Notes: generated by a model from the letters alone, not told the origin. DNA of 64,000 nucleotides from Bacteroidetes bacterium 43-16 (GCA_001897525.1 MKTB01000007.1:104810-168809), one strand, 5' to 3'. Positions 32,811 to 42,324 are shown, counted from the first letter of the stretch. Numbers and translations are program-made.

Positions 32811-32952
32811 AAAAGACTGTCTAAAATGATCGTTATTTCGAGCGAAACGCAGTGTAGCCGAGAAATCTCATAAACATAAATACTTGATTTCAGATTGCTA
32901 CATTCCGCTGTGCTATTTTGAAAGGACGAAATAATATTTTCAGACAGCCTTT
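32811..32952. repeat. REP/MITE-like palindromic element between convergent genes
   Basis: Outer arms AAAAGACTGTCTAAAAT (32811-32827) and ATTTTCAGACAGCCTTT (32936-32952) are imperfect inverted repeats. Inside, TTATTTCG (32833-32840) and CGAAATAA (32927-32934) are exact inverted complements. The interior carries the GAGCGAAACGCAGTG...GAGAAATCTC pattern seen in dispersed repeats of many Bacteroidota. It fills almost the whole gap between acs and the DUF4476 gene, and could also terminate both. Confidence 0.65.
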
Positions 32953-32980
32953 ACTATATCAGTTGTTCAAGCCGGGAACA

Positions 32981-33832
32981 CTATCTTTTATTCTTGTTCA
33001 TAAAATTAGACAGCTCATTGCGCTCGCTGCTGAAAGTGAGTTCCTGCAATACGGAATAGTAGAGCTGCGGATCAAGAACCGTTAAATAGGCATCTTTAAA
33101 GAAGCTGAGCTTATTAGAGCTGAAAGAGAATAACTGGGACAGTTGGATGATCTGTTCTGTTTTAAAACAACGGTCTTTGGTCATCATTTGCAGGAAGCTA
33201 AGTTTTTCTTTATCCATAGCAATGCTGTTCACTTGTCCACGGATGGAGGTAAATTCTGAAGGCGATACTACAGGGCAACCAGGCACGACTTCTACGCCGC
33301 CATGATTGCCATGTCCGCCGTGTCCGCCAGGGCCATCAGGTCTGCCGCCACCTCTGGGAGGTCTGCCACCGCCGGTACCACCTGGACGAAATCCGCTGTT
33401 ATAATTGGGCTGGTAAGTAACCCTTGGATTGCCATACCTGAAGGTATAAGAAGCATTTTGATTGATAGGAATAGGCTCCATAGGAATCACCTGGTAAACG
33501 ACTAAGGCACTATTACCTCTTCTTGAAGAAGAAAGCGCATAAGTAATGTCCTGCATGTAGCCCTGCTCATCTGCTATGTACAGGTTATTGACCAGTACAG
33601 GGGCTTTCCTGCTTAAAAATTCTATCCGGCAATTGACACTGGGTACATTCAGGTCCTCTACCCGGACCATGAGGCTGGCCTGGTTGTTGTACTTTATACC
33701 ATCAATGTATAAATAAAACGGCTCATTATCTTCCGATACTATAGATAAATGTCCTGCCCTGAGTGACTGTGCATCTGCCCTGCCTAAAAAACCTGAAAAA
33801 ATCAATACTGCAATTGTAATAATGCGCTTCAT
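32981..33832 (-). CDS. DUF4476 domain-containing exported protein
   Basis: 283 aa from the ATG at 33832 (MKRIITIAVLIFSGFLG). The upstream extension lacks a sensible N-terminus. Signal peptide ~1-21. Residues ~25-130 are a strand-rich domain (GHLSIVSEDNEPFYLYIDG). A Gly/Pro/Arg/His-rich linker follows (~155-190, including GGRPPRGGGRPDGPGG), then a DUF4476 helical domain (~195-280: MDKEKLSFLQMMTKDRCF, FKDAYLTVLDP). The family is widespread in Bacteroidota and of unknown role. Probably periplasmic or cell-surface. Confidence 0.8.
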   Translation of the reverse strand: MKRIITIAVLIFSGFLGRADAQSLRAGHLSIVSEDNEPFYLYIDGIKYNNQASLMVRVEDLNVPSVNCRIEFLSRKAPVLVNNLYIADEQGYMQDITYALSSSRRGNSALVVYQVIPMEPIPINQNASYTFRYGNPRVTYQPNYNSGFRPGGTGGGRPPRGGGRPDGPGGHGGHGNHGGVEVVPGCPVVSPSEFTSIRGQVNSIAMDKEKLSFLQMMTKDRCFKTEQIIQLSQLFSFSSNKLSFFKDAYLTVLDPQLYYSVLQELTFSSERNELSNFMNKNKR

Positions 33833-33939
33833 AAATAAATAATTTCTAAAATAGACTTGACAAAATCGAAAAAGTAAAAATAGAACAAGCAATTTATTTT
33901 CTCAAAAGAAAAAACGGAATAAAATACTGGTATTCAAAA

Positions 33940-33976
33940 AAAAATAAGTCTGCACGAATTGTGGAGACTTATTTTT
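33940..33976. terminator. Terminator after the CBS-domain gene
   Basis: AAAAATAAGTCT (33940-33951) pairs exactly with AGACTTATTTTT (33965-33976). A and T flanks on both sides suit a bidirectional terminator. It lies between the CBS-domain gene (minus) and the start region of the DUF4476 gene. Confidence 0.65.
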
Positions 33977-34063
33977 CTGTAATGGTCTTGACCGGAAAGC
34001 CTGCATGATTGCCGGCCTAAGCGGGGACCAGGTACTAACCCTTTTATAAGCGGGTATTTAATC

Positions 34064-34726
34064 TTAAATATTCAGGTAGTTCATCAATAGTTTATACCGG
34101 TCGTCCAGGTCATTCTGGGCAGGTATATCCCCGTAAACTTCTTTGACTACATAATCATATCGTTCCAGTGCCGCTACCACACGCTGCAGCTCGACCTTGT
34201 TCATCTTCAAGGTGATTTCCAGCATATCGGTTTGCGGGTTCAGGTAAACCCGGCTATTGAGGATCTTTACATCTTCATTCTCCGCAATTCTTGCGATCTG
34301 GCTCAACACATAATCCTGTGGTTTCACTTCCATCACAATAATACCTCCCTGCTCGCTCAAGCTGCCGCTTTCACCAAGGTAGTGAAACAGGGCATCCCGG
34401 GACACACAGCCCAGGTATTCCTGCCTTTCATTCAATACAGGCACTACCGGTAGTTTAAACTGGATCGCTACTTTTACGGCATCGAAGGGATGCGCTGTCA
34501 CAATGCAGGCCGGTCTTATGATATCATAAGGAAACTTGGACAACTTCGTATCCGGATCTTCCCAGTCCAGTAATGCAGGCTCTTTGATGATGCTGATGTA
34601 AACACCTTTATCGATCAGGGGCAGGCGGTCAAAGTGCGTATCTGACATCATGCGCAAAGCGTCATCCACCGAATCGTTCGGCTTCAAAACTGGGATGGTA
34701 GGTTCTATCAGATTAAGTAATGACAT
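34064..34726 (-). CDS. CBS-domain protein
   Basis: 220 aa, soluble. A CBS pair occupies residues ~10-125 (VDDALRMMSDTHFDRLPLID; DAVKVAIQFKLPVVPVLNERQEYLGCVSRDAL). A C-terminal half follows with an ACT-like pattern (GGIIVMEVKPQDYVLSQIARIAENEDVKI in parts, ~130-200). Such proteins bind adenine nucleotides and act as energy sensors; the target here is unknown. It is 71 bp downstream of map on the same strand, probably the last gene of a gpmI-map-CBS transcript. Confidence 0.8.
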   Translation of the reverse strand: MSLLNLIEPTIPVLKPNDSVDDALRMMSDTHFDRLPLIDKGVYISIIKEPALLDWEDPDTKLSKFPYDIIRPACIVTAHPFDAVKVAIQFKLPVVPVLNERQEYLGCVSRDALFHYLGESGSLSEQGGIIVMEVKPQDYVLSQIARIAENEDVKILNSRVYLNPQTDMLEITLKMNKVELQRVVAALERYDYVVKEVYGDIPAQNDLDDRYKLLMNYLNI

Positions 34727-34797
34727 TGTTTTTCTAAATTATAATTTAAAAGTCGGAATATCGAAAAATGATACGCCTCTTCTTAAATCAGGGTACT

Positions 34798-35601
34798 TTA
34801 ATAGTAAGAACTATTCAGATTTATATTTTGCTTTTCAGCGGCTTCGATCGGTGCATAGTCCGATAGGATTTCTGCTTTGCCCTGGCGCACGCATACATCG
34901 TGTTCAAAATGCACAGAAGGCTTGCCATCACGAGTTACCACCGTCCAGCCATCATCCCAGAAATCTACCTGGCGTGTACCCAGGTTGATCATCGGCTCAA
35001 TGGCCAGTACCATATTTTCCTGCAGCTTTTTAAGGGTTCCTCTCCTGCCGTAGTTAGGCACCTGCGGATCTTCATGCATTTGTTTACCCACACCATGACC
35101 TACCAGTTCACGCACTACACCATAGCCGTGTTTACCATTGGTATGGTGCTCGATCGCATAGGCGATGTCTCCTGCCCTGTTGCCCACTATAGCCTGCTCT
35201 GCACCCAGGTAAACGGCCTCTTTGGTTACGCGCACCAGGTCCAGTACGGCCTGCTCTACTTCGCCCAGGATAAAGGTATAGGCATGATCTCCGTGAAAAC
35301 CGTTCATATACACACCGCAATCCACGGAAACGATATCTCCTTCTTTTAGCTCATAGCTGCTTGGAAAGCCATGTACCACCTGCTCGTTCACAGAGATACA
35401 TAATGAATACGGGAAACCGTGATAGCCTTTAAAGGAAGGAAAACCACCGTTATCTTTGATAAACTCAAAAGCAAAATCATCCAGTTTAATGGTCTGGATA
35501 CCCGGCTTGATCATTTTCGCAATCTCGGTAAGGGTCTTACTGACCATTAAGCAGCTTTTTCTTTGGATCTCTACGTCTTCGTTACTCTTATATAAACTCA
35601 T
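34798..35601 (-). CDS. map: Methionine aminopeptidase, type I
   Basis: 267 aa. The pita-bread fold metal ligands are recognisable: the two Asp in SVDCGVYMNGFHGDHAYTF, His in GHGVGKQMHEDPQVPN, Glu in MVLAIEPMINLG and Glu in VHFEHDVCV. It removes the initiator methionine from nascent cytosolic proteins. No N-terminal zinc-finger extension. It starts 12 bp after the gpmI stop, so the two are co-transcribed. Confidence 0.94.
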   Translation of the reverse strand: MSLYKSNEDVEIQRKSCLMVSKTLTEIAKMIKPGIQTIKLDDFAFEFIKDNGGFPSFKGYHGFPYSLCISVNEQVVHGFPSSYELKEGDIVSVDCGVYMNGFHGDHAYTFILGEVEQAVLDLVRVTKEAVYLGAEQAIVGNRAGDIAYAIEHHTNGKHGYGVVRELVGHGVGKQMHEDPQVPNYGRRGTLKKLQENMVLAIEPMINLGTRQVDFWDDGWTVVTRDGKPSVHFEHDVCVRQGKAEILSDYAPIEAAEKQNINLNSSYY

Positions 35602-35613
35602 TGTTTCAAAAAA

Positions 35614-37143
35614 TTATTGTTCAGTTAAAATGTGCCCGGTCATTTCAGCAGGAATGGGCAGTCCCATATAGTGTAAAATGGTCGGTGCTATATCGCCCAG
35701 TTTCCCACTTTTCAGGCTGCCTTTATAGTCCTCGGCAATTAAGAATAAGGGAACCGGGTTGAGGGTATGCGCAGTATTAGGAGAGCCATCCTCGTTCATG
35801 AGGTAATCTGAATTACCATGATCGGCGGTTAAAAATACCGCGTAGCCATGCTCCAGGGCTTTAGGAACTATAGCGCTCACACATTGATCTACGGTCTCTG
35901 CAGCTTTGATCGCGGCTTCCCATACACCGGTATGACCCACCATATCTGTATTGGCAAAGTTGAGGCAAATAAAGTCTGCCGACTCTGCTTCTATCTCCGG
36001 GATAATGGCATCTCTTAGGGCAAAAGCGCTCATTTCGGGCTTAAGGTCATAAGTAGGCACATCCTGGGGAGAGGGCTTCAGGATACGGGATTCTCCCACA
36101 AAAGGAAGTTCACGCCCCCCGGAAAAGAAAAAGGTTACATGCGGGTATTTTTCCGTTTCTGCAATGCGGATCTGCTTTTTGCCATTTAAGGACAAGACCT
36201 CGCCAAGCGTATTACTCAGGTCATCTTTCCTGAAAATGACATCCACATTTTTAAAGGTCGCATCATATTCCGTTGCGGTCAGCATTTCTATGTTCAGCGG
36301 ATGCATATCATATTCCGGGAATGCATTCTGGGAAAGGGTTTCAACGATCTCCCTGCAACGGTCTGTCCTGAAGTTAAAACATACCACTACATCTCCATCT
36401 TCGATCTTTGCCAGCGGATGCCCCTCACCGTCTGTTTTCAATAAAGGCAATAAAAACTCATCAGTAATACCTGCCTGGTAAGAAGCTTCTATACTGTGTA
36501 CAAAATCATCGGTTGCCTCACCGGTACCGTTGGCCAGCAAATGGTAGGCCTTGGCCACACGCTCCCAGCGCTTATCCCGGTCCATGGCATAATAGCGGCC
36601 GATCACCGTAGCCAGTAAGCCACGGGAATCCGCCAGGTGGTGTTCCATATCATTGACGAAGCCGGCACCGCTTTTAGGATCGGTGTCCCGGCCATCGGTG
36701 AAGGCGTGTACAAAGTAGCGCTCGATACCTGCCTGCTCGGCATAGGTACATAAAGCTTTTACATGGTCTATATGTGCATGCACCCCACCATTGCTCAGCA
36801 ATCCCATAAAGTGAAGCTTTGTGTTGCGTGTTTTCACTTTATCGAAGGCGGCGATGAGTGCCAGGTTTTGCTGTAAGCTGGAATCTTTGATCGATACATT
36901 TACTCTTTGCAGTTCCTGGTAGACGATCCTGCCTGCACCCAGGTTCAGGTGTCCCACTTCCGAATTACCCATTTGTCCATCGGGCAATCCTACGGCTTCA
37001 CCGCATGTTATCAATTCTGAATTAGGATATTTTTCGTATAAACTGTTTACGAAAGGAGTATTGGCCGCCCTGATAGCGTCCGAGGCCGGCACCTGGCCTT
37101 TCCCCCATCCGTCCATGATGATCAACATCGTTTTTTTGCTCAT
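35614..37143 (-). CDS. gpmI: 2,3-bisphosphoglycerate-independent phosphoglycerate mutase
   Basis: 509 aa from the ATG at 37143; three upstream codons beginning with TTG overlap the -7 element. The alkaline-phosphatase fold has the metal motif IIMDGWG near the start, the phospho-serine in MGNSEVGHLNLGAG (near residue 62), HAFTDGRDTDP, FNFRTDRCRE and TADHGNSD. It interconverts 3- and 2-phosphoglycerate in glycolysis and needs Mn2+. First gene of a probable gpmI-map-CBS operon. The promoter is only 6 bp from the ATG, which predicts a leaderless mRNA. Confidence 0.95.
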   Translation of the reverse strand: MSKKTMLIIMDGWGKGQVPASDAIRAANTPFVNSLYEKYPNSELITCGEAVGLPDGQMGNSEVGHLNLGAGRIVYQELQRVNVSIKDSSLQQNLALIAAFDKVKTRNTKLHFMGLLSNGGVHAHIDHVKALCTYAEQAGIERYFVHAFTDGRDTDPKSGAGFVNDMEHHLADSRGLLATVIGRYYAMDRDKRWERVAKAYHLLANGTGEATDDFVHSIEASYQAGITDEFLLPLLKTDGEGHPLAKIEDGDVVVCFNFRTDRCREIVETLSQNAFPEYDMHPLNIEMLTATEYDATFKNVDVIFRKDDLSNTLGEVLSLNGKKQIRIAETEKYPHVTFFFSGGRELPFVGESRILKPSPQDVPTYDLKPEMSAFALRDAIIPEIEAESADFICLNFANTDMVGHTGVWEAAIKAAETVDQCVSAIVPKALEHGYAVFLTADHGNSDYLMNEDGSPNTAHTLNPVPLFLIAEDYKGSLKSGKLGDIAPTILHYMGLPIPAEMTGHILTEQ

Positions 37144-37149
37144 AGCCTG

Positions 37150-37157
37150 CAAAGTTA
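37150..37157 (-). promoter_or_regulatory. -7 element abutting the gpmI start codon
   Basis: TAACTTTG on the minus strand ends 6 bp upstream of the ATG. The expected transcription start would coincide with the start codon. Confidence 0.6.
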
Positions 37158-37253
37158 CTTATTCCTAAGAGCTTTTTCAGGCTCACGGGGATAAATTTTG
37201 ACAATAAGAATATCAAGACTTTCTTATTGATTTCCATAAGCCTATAAATTAAA

Positions 37254-37279
37254 AAAGACACGAAACATACGTGTCTTTA
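37254..37279. terminator. Intrinsic terminator of the thioredoxin gene
   Basis: AAAGACACG (37254-37262) pairs with CGTGTCTTT (37270-37278), with A/T flanks on both sides. It follows the stop of the minus-strand thioredoxin gene. Confidence 0.7.
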
Positions 37280-37303
37280 TATAATTTGATCCTCCCGGGG
37301 ATA

Positions 37304-37717
37304 TTAATCTGCAAAAAAGCTCCGAACTTCTTCTTCCGACACATTTCCTTCCAGCTTTTTCACTTCCTGGCCTTTCACATATTTCACGACATAAGGAATG
37401 CCCTGTATCTGCATACTCTGGGCCAGTTCTTTAGATTCATCCACGTCTACTTTCTGCAGTTTCACTTTATTGCCCAACTCTGCAGCTACTTTTTCCAGTT
37501 TAGGAGCCAGCATTTTGCAGGGGCCACACCAGTCTGCTTTAAAGTCAACCACCACCACATCATGGGCTTTGATCAACTGCTGAAAACTTTCCGGGGTAAA
37601 GGTTTCTGTTTCTGTAACTTTAGCTGTAGTCCCTTCATCAGTTTTTGCATCACCGCAGGCAAGCATAAAAAAAGACATTAATGAAAACAACGAACCCAAT
37701 AAAAATATTCTTCTCAT
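37304..37717 (-). CDS. Lipoprotein-anchored thioredoxin
   Basis: 137 aa from the ATG at 37717 (MRRIFLLGSLFSLMSFF). The lipobox MLAC places the lipidated Cys near residue 21. After a short Thr-rich linker comes a complete thioredoxin fold with the active site ADWCGPCKML and the cis-Pro loop QGIPYV. It should act in the periplasm as a membrane-tethered thiol-disulfide exchanger; the reductant is not evident nearby. A longer start at 37762 would bury the lipobox and overlaps the -7 element. Confidence 0.87.
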   Translation of the reverse strand: MRRIFLLGSLFSLMSFFMLACGDAKTDEGTTAKVTETETFTPESFQQLIKAHDVVVVDFKADWCGPCKMLAPKLEKVAAELGNKVKLQKVDVDESKELAQSMQIQGIPYVVKYVKGQEVKKLEGNVSEEEVRSFFAD

Positions 37718-37750
37718 AATACAATAATAAAGATAATTATAACCTGTCTT

Positions 37751-37758
37751 CAAAATTA
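37751..37758 (-). promoter_or_regulatory. -7 element for the thioredoxin gene
   Basis: TAATTTTG on the minus strand, 33 bp upstream of the ATG at 37717. Confidence 0.55.
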
Positions 37759-37855
37759 GCAAAATAAATATTAGTTAAGGTCATCTGCTGCATGAACTTT
37801 CATAAAATAAAATATGCCTAACTTTATCTTTCCTTTCTCATAAATCGTTTGAATT

Positions 37856-39220
37856 ATGTTGCAATCCATCAACCCTTATACCGGCATTGTAATTGACAAT
37901 TACAAAACTGATACAGCCAGGGTCATACAGGAAAAAATCGGCCTGGCACATACCGCAGCGCAATCCTGGTCTTCCTTAAGTGTTAAACAAAGAGCGGCCT
38001 ACCTGCACCGGCTGGCTGAATACTTAACTGCCAACAAAGAAACTATGGGCCGCACTGCTACGGATGAAATGGGTAAACCCATCAGCCAGAGTATTGCCGA
38101 GCTGGAAAAGTGTGCATACACTTTACAATATTATGCAGAGAACGGAGAGGCCTTTTTGAAAGAAGAAAAAATAAAAACAGAGGCTTCGGAGAGCTTTGTC
38201 ACCTTTGAACCATTGGGTACGGTATTGGCCATCATGCCCTGGAACTTCCCCTACTGGCAGGTGTTCCGCGCTATGGGACCTATCCTTATTTCCGGGAATA
38301 CGATGCTGCTCAAGCATGCTTCTAATGTTACGGGTTGCGGACAGGCCATTCAGCAAGCCCTCGATGAATGTGGTTTTCCTAAAGGTGTTTTCGGTTTGCT
38401 CCAGATAAAATCGGATGCGGTCGAAGGGGTGATTGCCGACCCTAGGGTGCATGCCATCACGTTTACAGGCAGTACAGCAGCGGGCAAAAAAGTCGCCGCA
38501 GCGGCAGCAGGGCATTTAAAGAAACAGGTATTGGAATTAGGCGGCAGTGATGCTTATATTATTCTTAAGGATGCTGACCTTAAAGCAGCAGCAGCGGTTT
38601 GTGCAGCCTCAAGGTTAAACAATACCGGGCAGAGTTGTATTGCGGCCAAAAGAATGATCGTGGAAGAACCCATAGCGGCACAGTTTGAGCGACTGCTCCT
38701 GGAAGCTTTTGAAGAAAGACCTTTTGGTGACCCGGCCGACAGCGCCAGCAAAGTGGGTACGATGGCGAGAATGGATTTAAGGGATGAGTTGCACCAGCAG
38801 GTGGAAAAAAGTATTGCTTTGGGGGCACAAGTGATCTGCGGAGGTTATATTCCTGCCGGGGATGCCGCTTTTTATCCGCCAACGATATTAAGCAAAGTAG
38901 CTAAAGGCATGCCGGCTTACGAGGAAGAACTCTTTGGTCCGGTAGCGAGTATTATCGTGGCCAAAGATGAAGAGGAAGCGATTGCAATTGCCAATGATAC
39001 GGAGTTTGGCCTGGGCGGCGCTATCTTCACCTCGGACCTTAAAAAAGGGAAACGTCTTGCCAGTAAATCGGTACAGGCCGGTTCTGTATTTGTCAATACA
39101 ATGGTAAGCTCTAATGCTAAATTACCTTTTGGTGGCATCAAACAAAGCGGCTATGGACGAGAACTGAGCGCTTACGGGATCAAAGAATTTGTCAATATAA
39201 AGACGGTTTATATAAAATAA
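37856..39220 (+). CDS. NAD(P)-dependent succinate-semialdehyde dehydrogenase-type aldehyde dehydrogenase
   Basis: 454 aa. Aldehyde dehydrogenase motifs are PWNFPYWQVFRAMGP, the Rossmann FTGSTAAGKKV, the general base E227 in LELGGSDAY, and the nucleophile C261 in NTGQSCIAAKR. Start (MLQSINPYTG) and length match the YneI/GabD-like short succinate-semialdehyde dehydrogenases. It would feed succinic semialdehyde to succinate, but other aldehydes are possible. Monocistronic with a strong terminator. Confidence 0.88.
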   Translation: MLQSINPYTGIVIDNYKTDTARVIQEKIGLAHTAAQSWSSLSVKQRAAYLHRLAEYLTANKETMGRTATDEMGKPISQSIAELEKCAYTLQYYAENGEAFLKEEKIKTEASESFVTFEPLGTVLAIMPWNFPYWQVFRAMGPILISGNTMLLKHASNVTGCGQAIQQALDECGFPKGVFGLLQIKSDAVEGVIADPRVHAITFTGSTAAGKKVAAAAAGHLKKQVLELGGSDAYIILKDADLKAAAAVCAASRLNNTGQSCIAAKRMIVEEPIAAQFERLLLEAFEERPFGDPADSASKVGTMARMDLRDELHQQVEKSIALGAQVICGGYIPAGDAAFYPPTILSKVAKGMPAYEEELFGPVASIIVAKDEEEAIAIANDTEFGLGGAIFTSDLKKGKRLASKSVQAGSVFVNTMVSSNAKLPFGGIKQSGYGRELSAYGIKEFVNIKTVYIK

Positions 39221-39240
39221 CTATTGGGCTGAATAGTAGA

Positions 39241-39274
39241 AAGGTGCGCAGTTCAAATACTGCGCACCTTTCTT
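39241..39274. terminator. Terminator between convergent genes
   Basis: AAGGTGCGCAG (39241-39251) and CTGCGCACCTT (39260-39270) are exact inverted complements, followed by TCTT. Confidence 0.75.
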
Positions 39275-39291
39275 ATTGTATCCTTTCCTGC

Positions 39292-41127
39292 TTATTGAAC
39301 GACCAGTTTTTTGGTCGTGTAAGCCTGGCTGCTTACAATCTTTACCATATAAAGACCTGCACTCAGCTGGCCTGTGCTCACAGGGATCAAACCTGATTTT
39401 ACCTTATGTAGTTTTTGTTCTTTTAAAATACGTCCGTTGATATCCATCAATACGACCTGCAGGTCTTCTTCCTGTTTCAGGTTGACCTGCACATTGAATA
39501 CTCCTCCCCTGCTTGGATTAGGATAGAGCTCTATGGCATGGTCCAGGTAACGGTCTGCTTCCCGGATTGATGTAGGCAATTCTTCTCCTATCTCGGTACA
39601 TTGAGCGGTCAATGGGCCCAGTTGCTCTACGCCCGAATTTACAGGGTCCAGCCAGGGTTTTACTCTCCTGTTATCGGCAGTGCCGTCTACCGTATATTCC
39701 CAGGCATGCCATAATTTTTGGTAATTCACCCTGCTCATGGCCATCACTTCTTCTCCGTTTGAATTGACCTGGCAGGAGGCTGGCGGATTGATCTCTCCCG
39801 CTGTGGAAGCAATCCCGATCAGGTAACCATCGCCATCAAAAAGGCCGCTGCCAGAAGAGCCTCCGGCTACATAACCGCTGGCAATGTTCACGCGCCAACG
39901 ATTTCCATTGGCATTGGCCCCGCCGCCGCCTGTGCTGTTACGGGAAGATATTTCCTGGCTCACGCTCAGTTTTTTATTATCACCACCGGGATGATGAAAG
40001 CCTGTAAATTGCTTAGGGCTGGTCAAGGTCTGCGTCAGGGTATTGGAGCGGTTCCATCCCGACAAAACGGCCTCATAGGCCTGCGGAATGGTTTGCCTTA
40101 ATTCATACACCAGAAAGTCGCCATTGATCTGGCTGGCAGAGCTCCCGGTGATCTGTGCTCTTGAACGGATTCGTACACCGGTCATTGTAGCGCCATCTGT
40201 AGTACCGCTGTTATCGCAGGTACTTCTTTCAAAATTAAAACGCACCATAGTCTGTGCAAATGCATTGGTGTCCAGTGAGCCGGAACCTTCGCAGTGTGCT
40301 GCCGTCAGCAACAAGGGTTTACAATTCTCGGCAGTATTGGCGGTATTGTTCACCATGGTTCCGGAGCAAAGGCTGGCTGCATTGCCGGACTGCTGTATGG
40401 TCTGTACAGTAGCTTTACGGTTATTGATATAGTCTGCACCTAAAGGGCAAATGGCATTGATCATACATACGGAGGACCTCCCGTTCAGCTGGCTGTCCAG
40501 CTGGTCTATGGTCTGCTCCTGCACGGTAGTGTATTGCAACAGATGTTCATTGCCACGATGCATGACCAGGGCTTTATCGACATGCATTGTAATATCTGAC
40601 AGGCGCACGCCGGGGGCTATATTTAATTCTACAAATACCTGAGCTCCCTGGATCACGTCAATGGCAAACATTCCGGAAGCATCGTTATTACTGGCATCAA
40701 ATGCGCCTGCAACTTGTTGCTTATTTTCATTATACAAAAATAATTGTACGCCCTTAGGCAACTGAAAGCGGTCAAAATAAAGGGCTATGGCCGGGGCATC
40801 TTCGATCCGGATGAGGCCTTGCCAGATCTGCGTACCATCTTTCAGGGTGGTAAAGCTGCCCGATTGAGGGAACCCGAAATCTGTGGCACTGACCAAACCT
40901 CCAATGAGAGGGCTGGAAAAAAGTGCTTCGCCCGAAAGCTGGCTTTCTTTAAGCAATTGGGCCTGCCAGTCAGGATTGGCATAATTATTTACCTGCACCG
41001 GGGCAATCATACTGGTATTACGAAAAGAGAGGGGTAAGCCGCCATGGCTGATTTGCGCGAAACTCTGACCACTGAATAAGGAACAGGTGATCAAGGCTCC
41101 TGAAATAAAATTTCTAGTATTCATCAT
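39292..41127 (-). CDS. Trypsin-like serine protease exported by the type IX system
   Basis: 611 aa. A signal peptide (ending SFAQ, ~25 aa) and a propeptide-like N-terminal domain (~60-210) come first. A lysyl-endopeptidase-like protease domain follows with the triad H278 (LLTAAHCEG), D337 (GDFLVYELR) and S427 (GGSSGSGLFDGDG). The last ~80 residues are a T9SS type A sorting domain beginning IELYPNPSRGG and ending TTKKLVVQ. It should cross the outer membrane and be released or attached to A-LPS. The two ATGs at the start (41127 and 41124) are equivalent choices. It converges on the aldehyde dehydrogenase gene. Confidence 0.88.
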   Translation of the reverse strand: MMNTRNFISGALITCSLFSGQSFAQISHGGLPLSFRNTSMIAPVQVNNYANPDWQAQLLKESQLSGEALFSSPLIGGLVSATDFGFPQSGSFTTLKDGTQIWQGLIRIEDAPAIALYFDRFQLPKGVQLFLYNENKQQVAGAFDASNNDASGMFAIDVIQGAQVFVELNIAPGVRLSDITMHVDKALVMHRGNEHLLQYTTVQEQTIDQLDSQLNGRSSVCMINAICPLGADYINNRKATVQTIQQSGNAASLCSGTMVNNTANTAENCKPLLLTAAHCEGSGSLDTNAFAQTMVRFNFERSTCDNSGTTDGATMTGVRIRSRAQITGSSASQINGDFLVYELRQTIPQAYEAVLSGWNRSNTLTQTLTSPKQFTGFHHPGGDNKKLSVSQEISSRNSTGGGGANANGNRWRVNIASGYVAGGSSGSGLFDGDGYLIGIASTAGEINPPASCQVNSNGEEVMAMSRVNYQKLWHAWEYTVDGTADNRRVKPWLDPVNSGVEQLGPLTAQCTEIGEELPTSIREADRYLDHAIELYPNPSRGGVFNVQVNLKQEEDLQVVLMDINGRILKEQKLHKVKSGLIPVSTGQLSAGLYMVKIVSSQAYTTKKLVVQ

Positions 41128-41229
41128 CTAAAGATAAGTAAAAATGCCTAATTATCATTTTGTAAATGCATGATTTTTAGAAGAAAACCACCTATTGACA
41201 GATGTACCTATTAGCTGGATTTAAAAAAA

Positions 41230-41268
41230 GAAAGCGGCTTTGTTTCCCACAAAGCCGCTTTCTTTTTT
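41230..41268. terminator. Strong terminator after lipA
   Basis: GAAAGCGGCTTTG (41230-41242) pairs exactly with CAAAGCCGCTTTC (41250-41262), flanked by A and T runs. It ends the minus-strand lipA transcript. Confidence 0.8.
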
Positions 41269-41282
41269 TAAATAATATAGTC

Positions 41283-42248
41283 TTAAGACATTTTCATGAT
41301 CTGCTCCTGCTCCCATTGTTTACGGCCATAGCCGGGGATAACGTGCTTCTCACTATGGTAAGAGGAGCGCACCAGTGGGCCGCTTTCTACGTAATCGATG
41401 CCCATTTTATAAGCTTCTTCTCTGTAAAAGGCGAACTCGTCAGGATGTACAAATCGTAACACCGGTAAATGCTTCGGCGTAGGCTGCAGGTACTGACCTA
41501 TGGTCACTACATCACATCCGTTATCTTTAAGGTCTTGCAGGGTCTGCAAAACTTCGTGTTTCTCTTCCCCTATGCCTAACATGATACCGCTTTTGGTACG
41601 CACACCGGCATCATGCAGTCGCCTGATGACTTCAAGACTTCTGTGGTACTTAGCCTGGATACGTACTTTGCGCGTCATACGCTCTACGGTTTCCACGTTA
41701 TGGGAAATCACTTCGGGGGCTACGTCGATCACGTTTTGCAGGTTATCCCATTTGCCCTGAAAATCGGGGATCAGGGTTTCTAAAGTCGTTTCCGGGTTTA
41801 AGGCTTTCACAGCTTTAATGGTATTGGCCCAGATAATGGAACCGCCATCTTTCAGTTCATCTCTGTCCACAGAGGTGATCACGGCATGTTTTACCTTCAT
41901 CAGGTGAATGGCTTCTGCCACCCTTTGAGGCTCGTCCCAATCTACGGCTTCGGGTCTGCCGGTAGCTACTGCACAGAAGCCGCAGCTACGGGTACAGATA
42001 TTACCCAGGATCATAAATGTGGCAGTGCCCTCTCCCCAGCATTCGCCCATATTAGGGCAATTGCCGCTTTCACATATTGTATGTAGTTTGTGATTGTCGA
42101 CCAATCCTCTTACGTGCTTATATCCTTCACCTGTAGGCAATTTAACCCTGAGCCAGTTGGGCTTCTTAGGTTTACCATTCACATAGGTAACCTCAGAGGC
42201 TTTATTCTGCTCGGCTGCTACAGACGATATTACCGGTAATTCTATCAT
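41283..42248 (-). CDS. lipA: Lipoyl synthase
   Basis: 321 aa radical SAM enzyme. The auxiliary-cluster motif [12 protein letters not shown] and the SAM-cluster motif CTRSCGFC are both intact. The C-terminal serine ligand region [13 protein letters not shown] is also present. It inserts two sulfurs into protein-bound octanoyl groups of dehydrogenase complexes. No lipB is adjacent. Own -7 element and terminator, so monocistronic. Confidence 0.97.
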   Translation of the reverse strand: MIELPVISSVAAEQNKASEVTYVNGKPKKPNWLRVKLPTGEGYKHVRGLVDNHKLHTICESGNCPNMGECWGEGTATFMILGNICTRSCGFCAVATGRPEAVDWDEPQRVAEAIHLMKVKHAVITSVDRDELKDGGSIIWANTIKAVKALNPETTLETLIPDFQGKWDNLQNVIDVAPEVISHNVETVERMTRKVRIQAKYHRSLEVIRRLHDAGVRTKSGIMLGIGEEKHEVLQTLQDLKDNGCDVVTIGQYLQPTPKHLPVLRFVHPDEFAFYREEAYKMGIDYVESGPLVRSSYHSEKHVIPGYGRKQWEQEQIMKMS

Positions 42249-42287
42249 TTTACTTGATGTATCCTAAATTCTGTATTAAATATTGTG

Positions 42288-42295
42288 CAAAGGTA
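42288..42295 (-). promoter_or_regulatory. -7 element for lipA
   Basis: TACCTTTG on the minus strand, 39 bp upstream of the ATG at 42248. Confidence 0.55.
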
Positions 42296-42324
42296 CATGC
42301 TTAATTTGTAAAAGCTTTGTTTAA

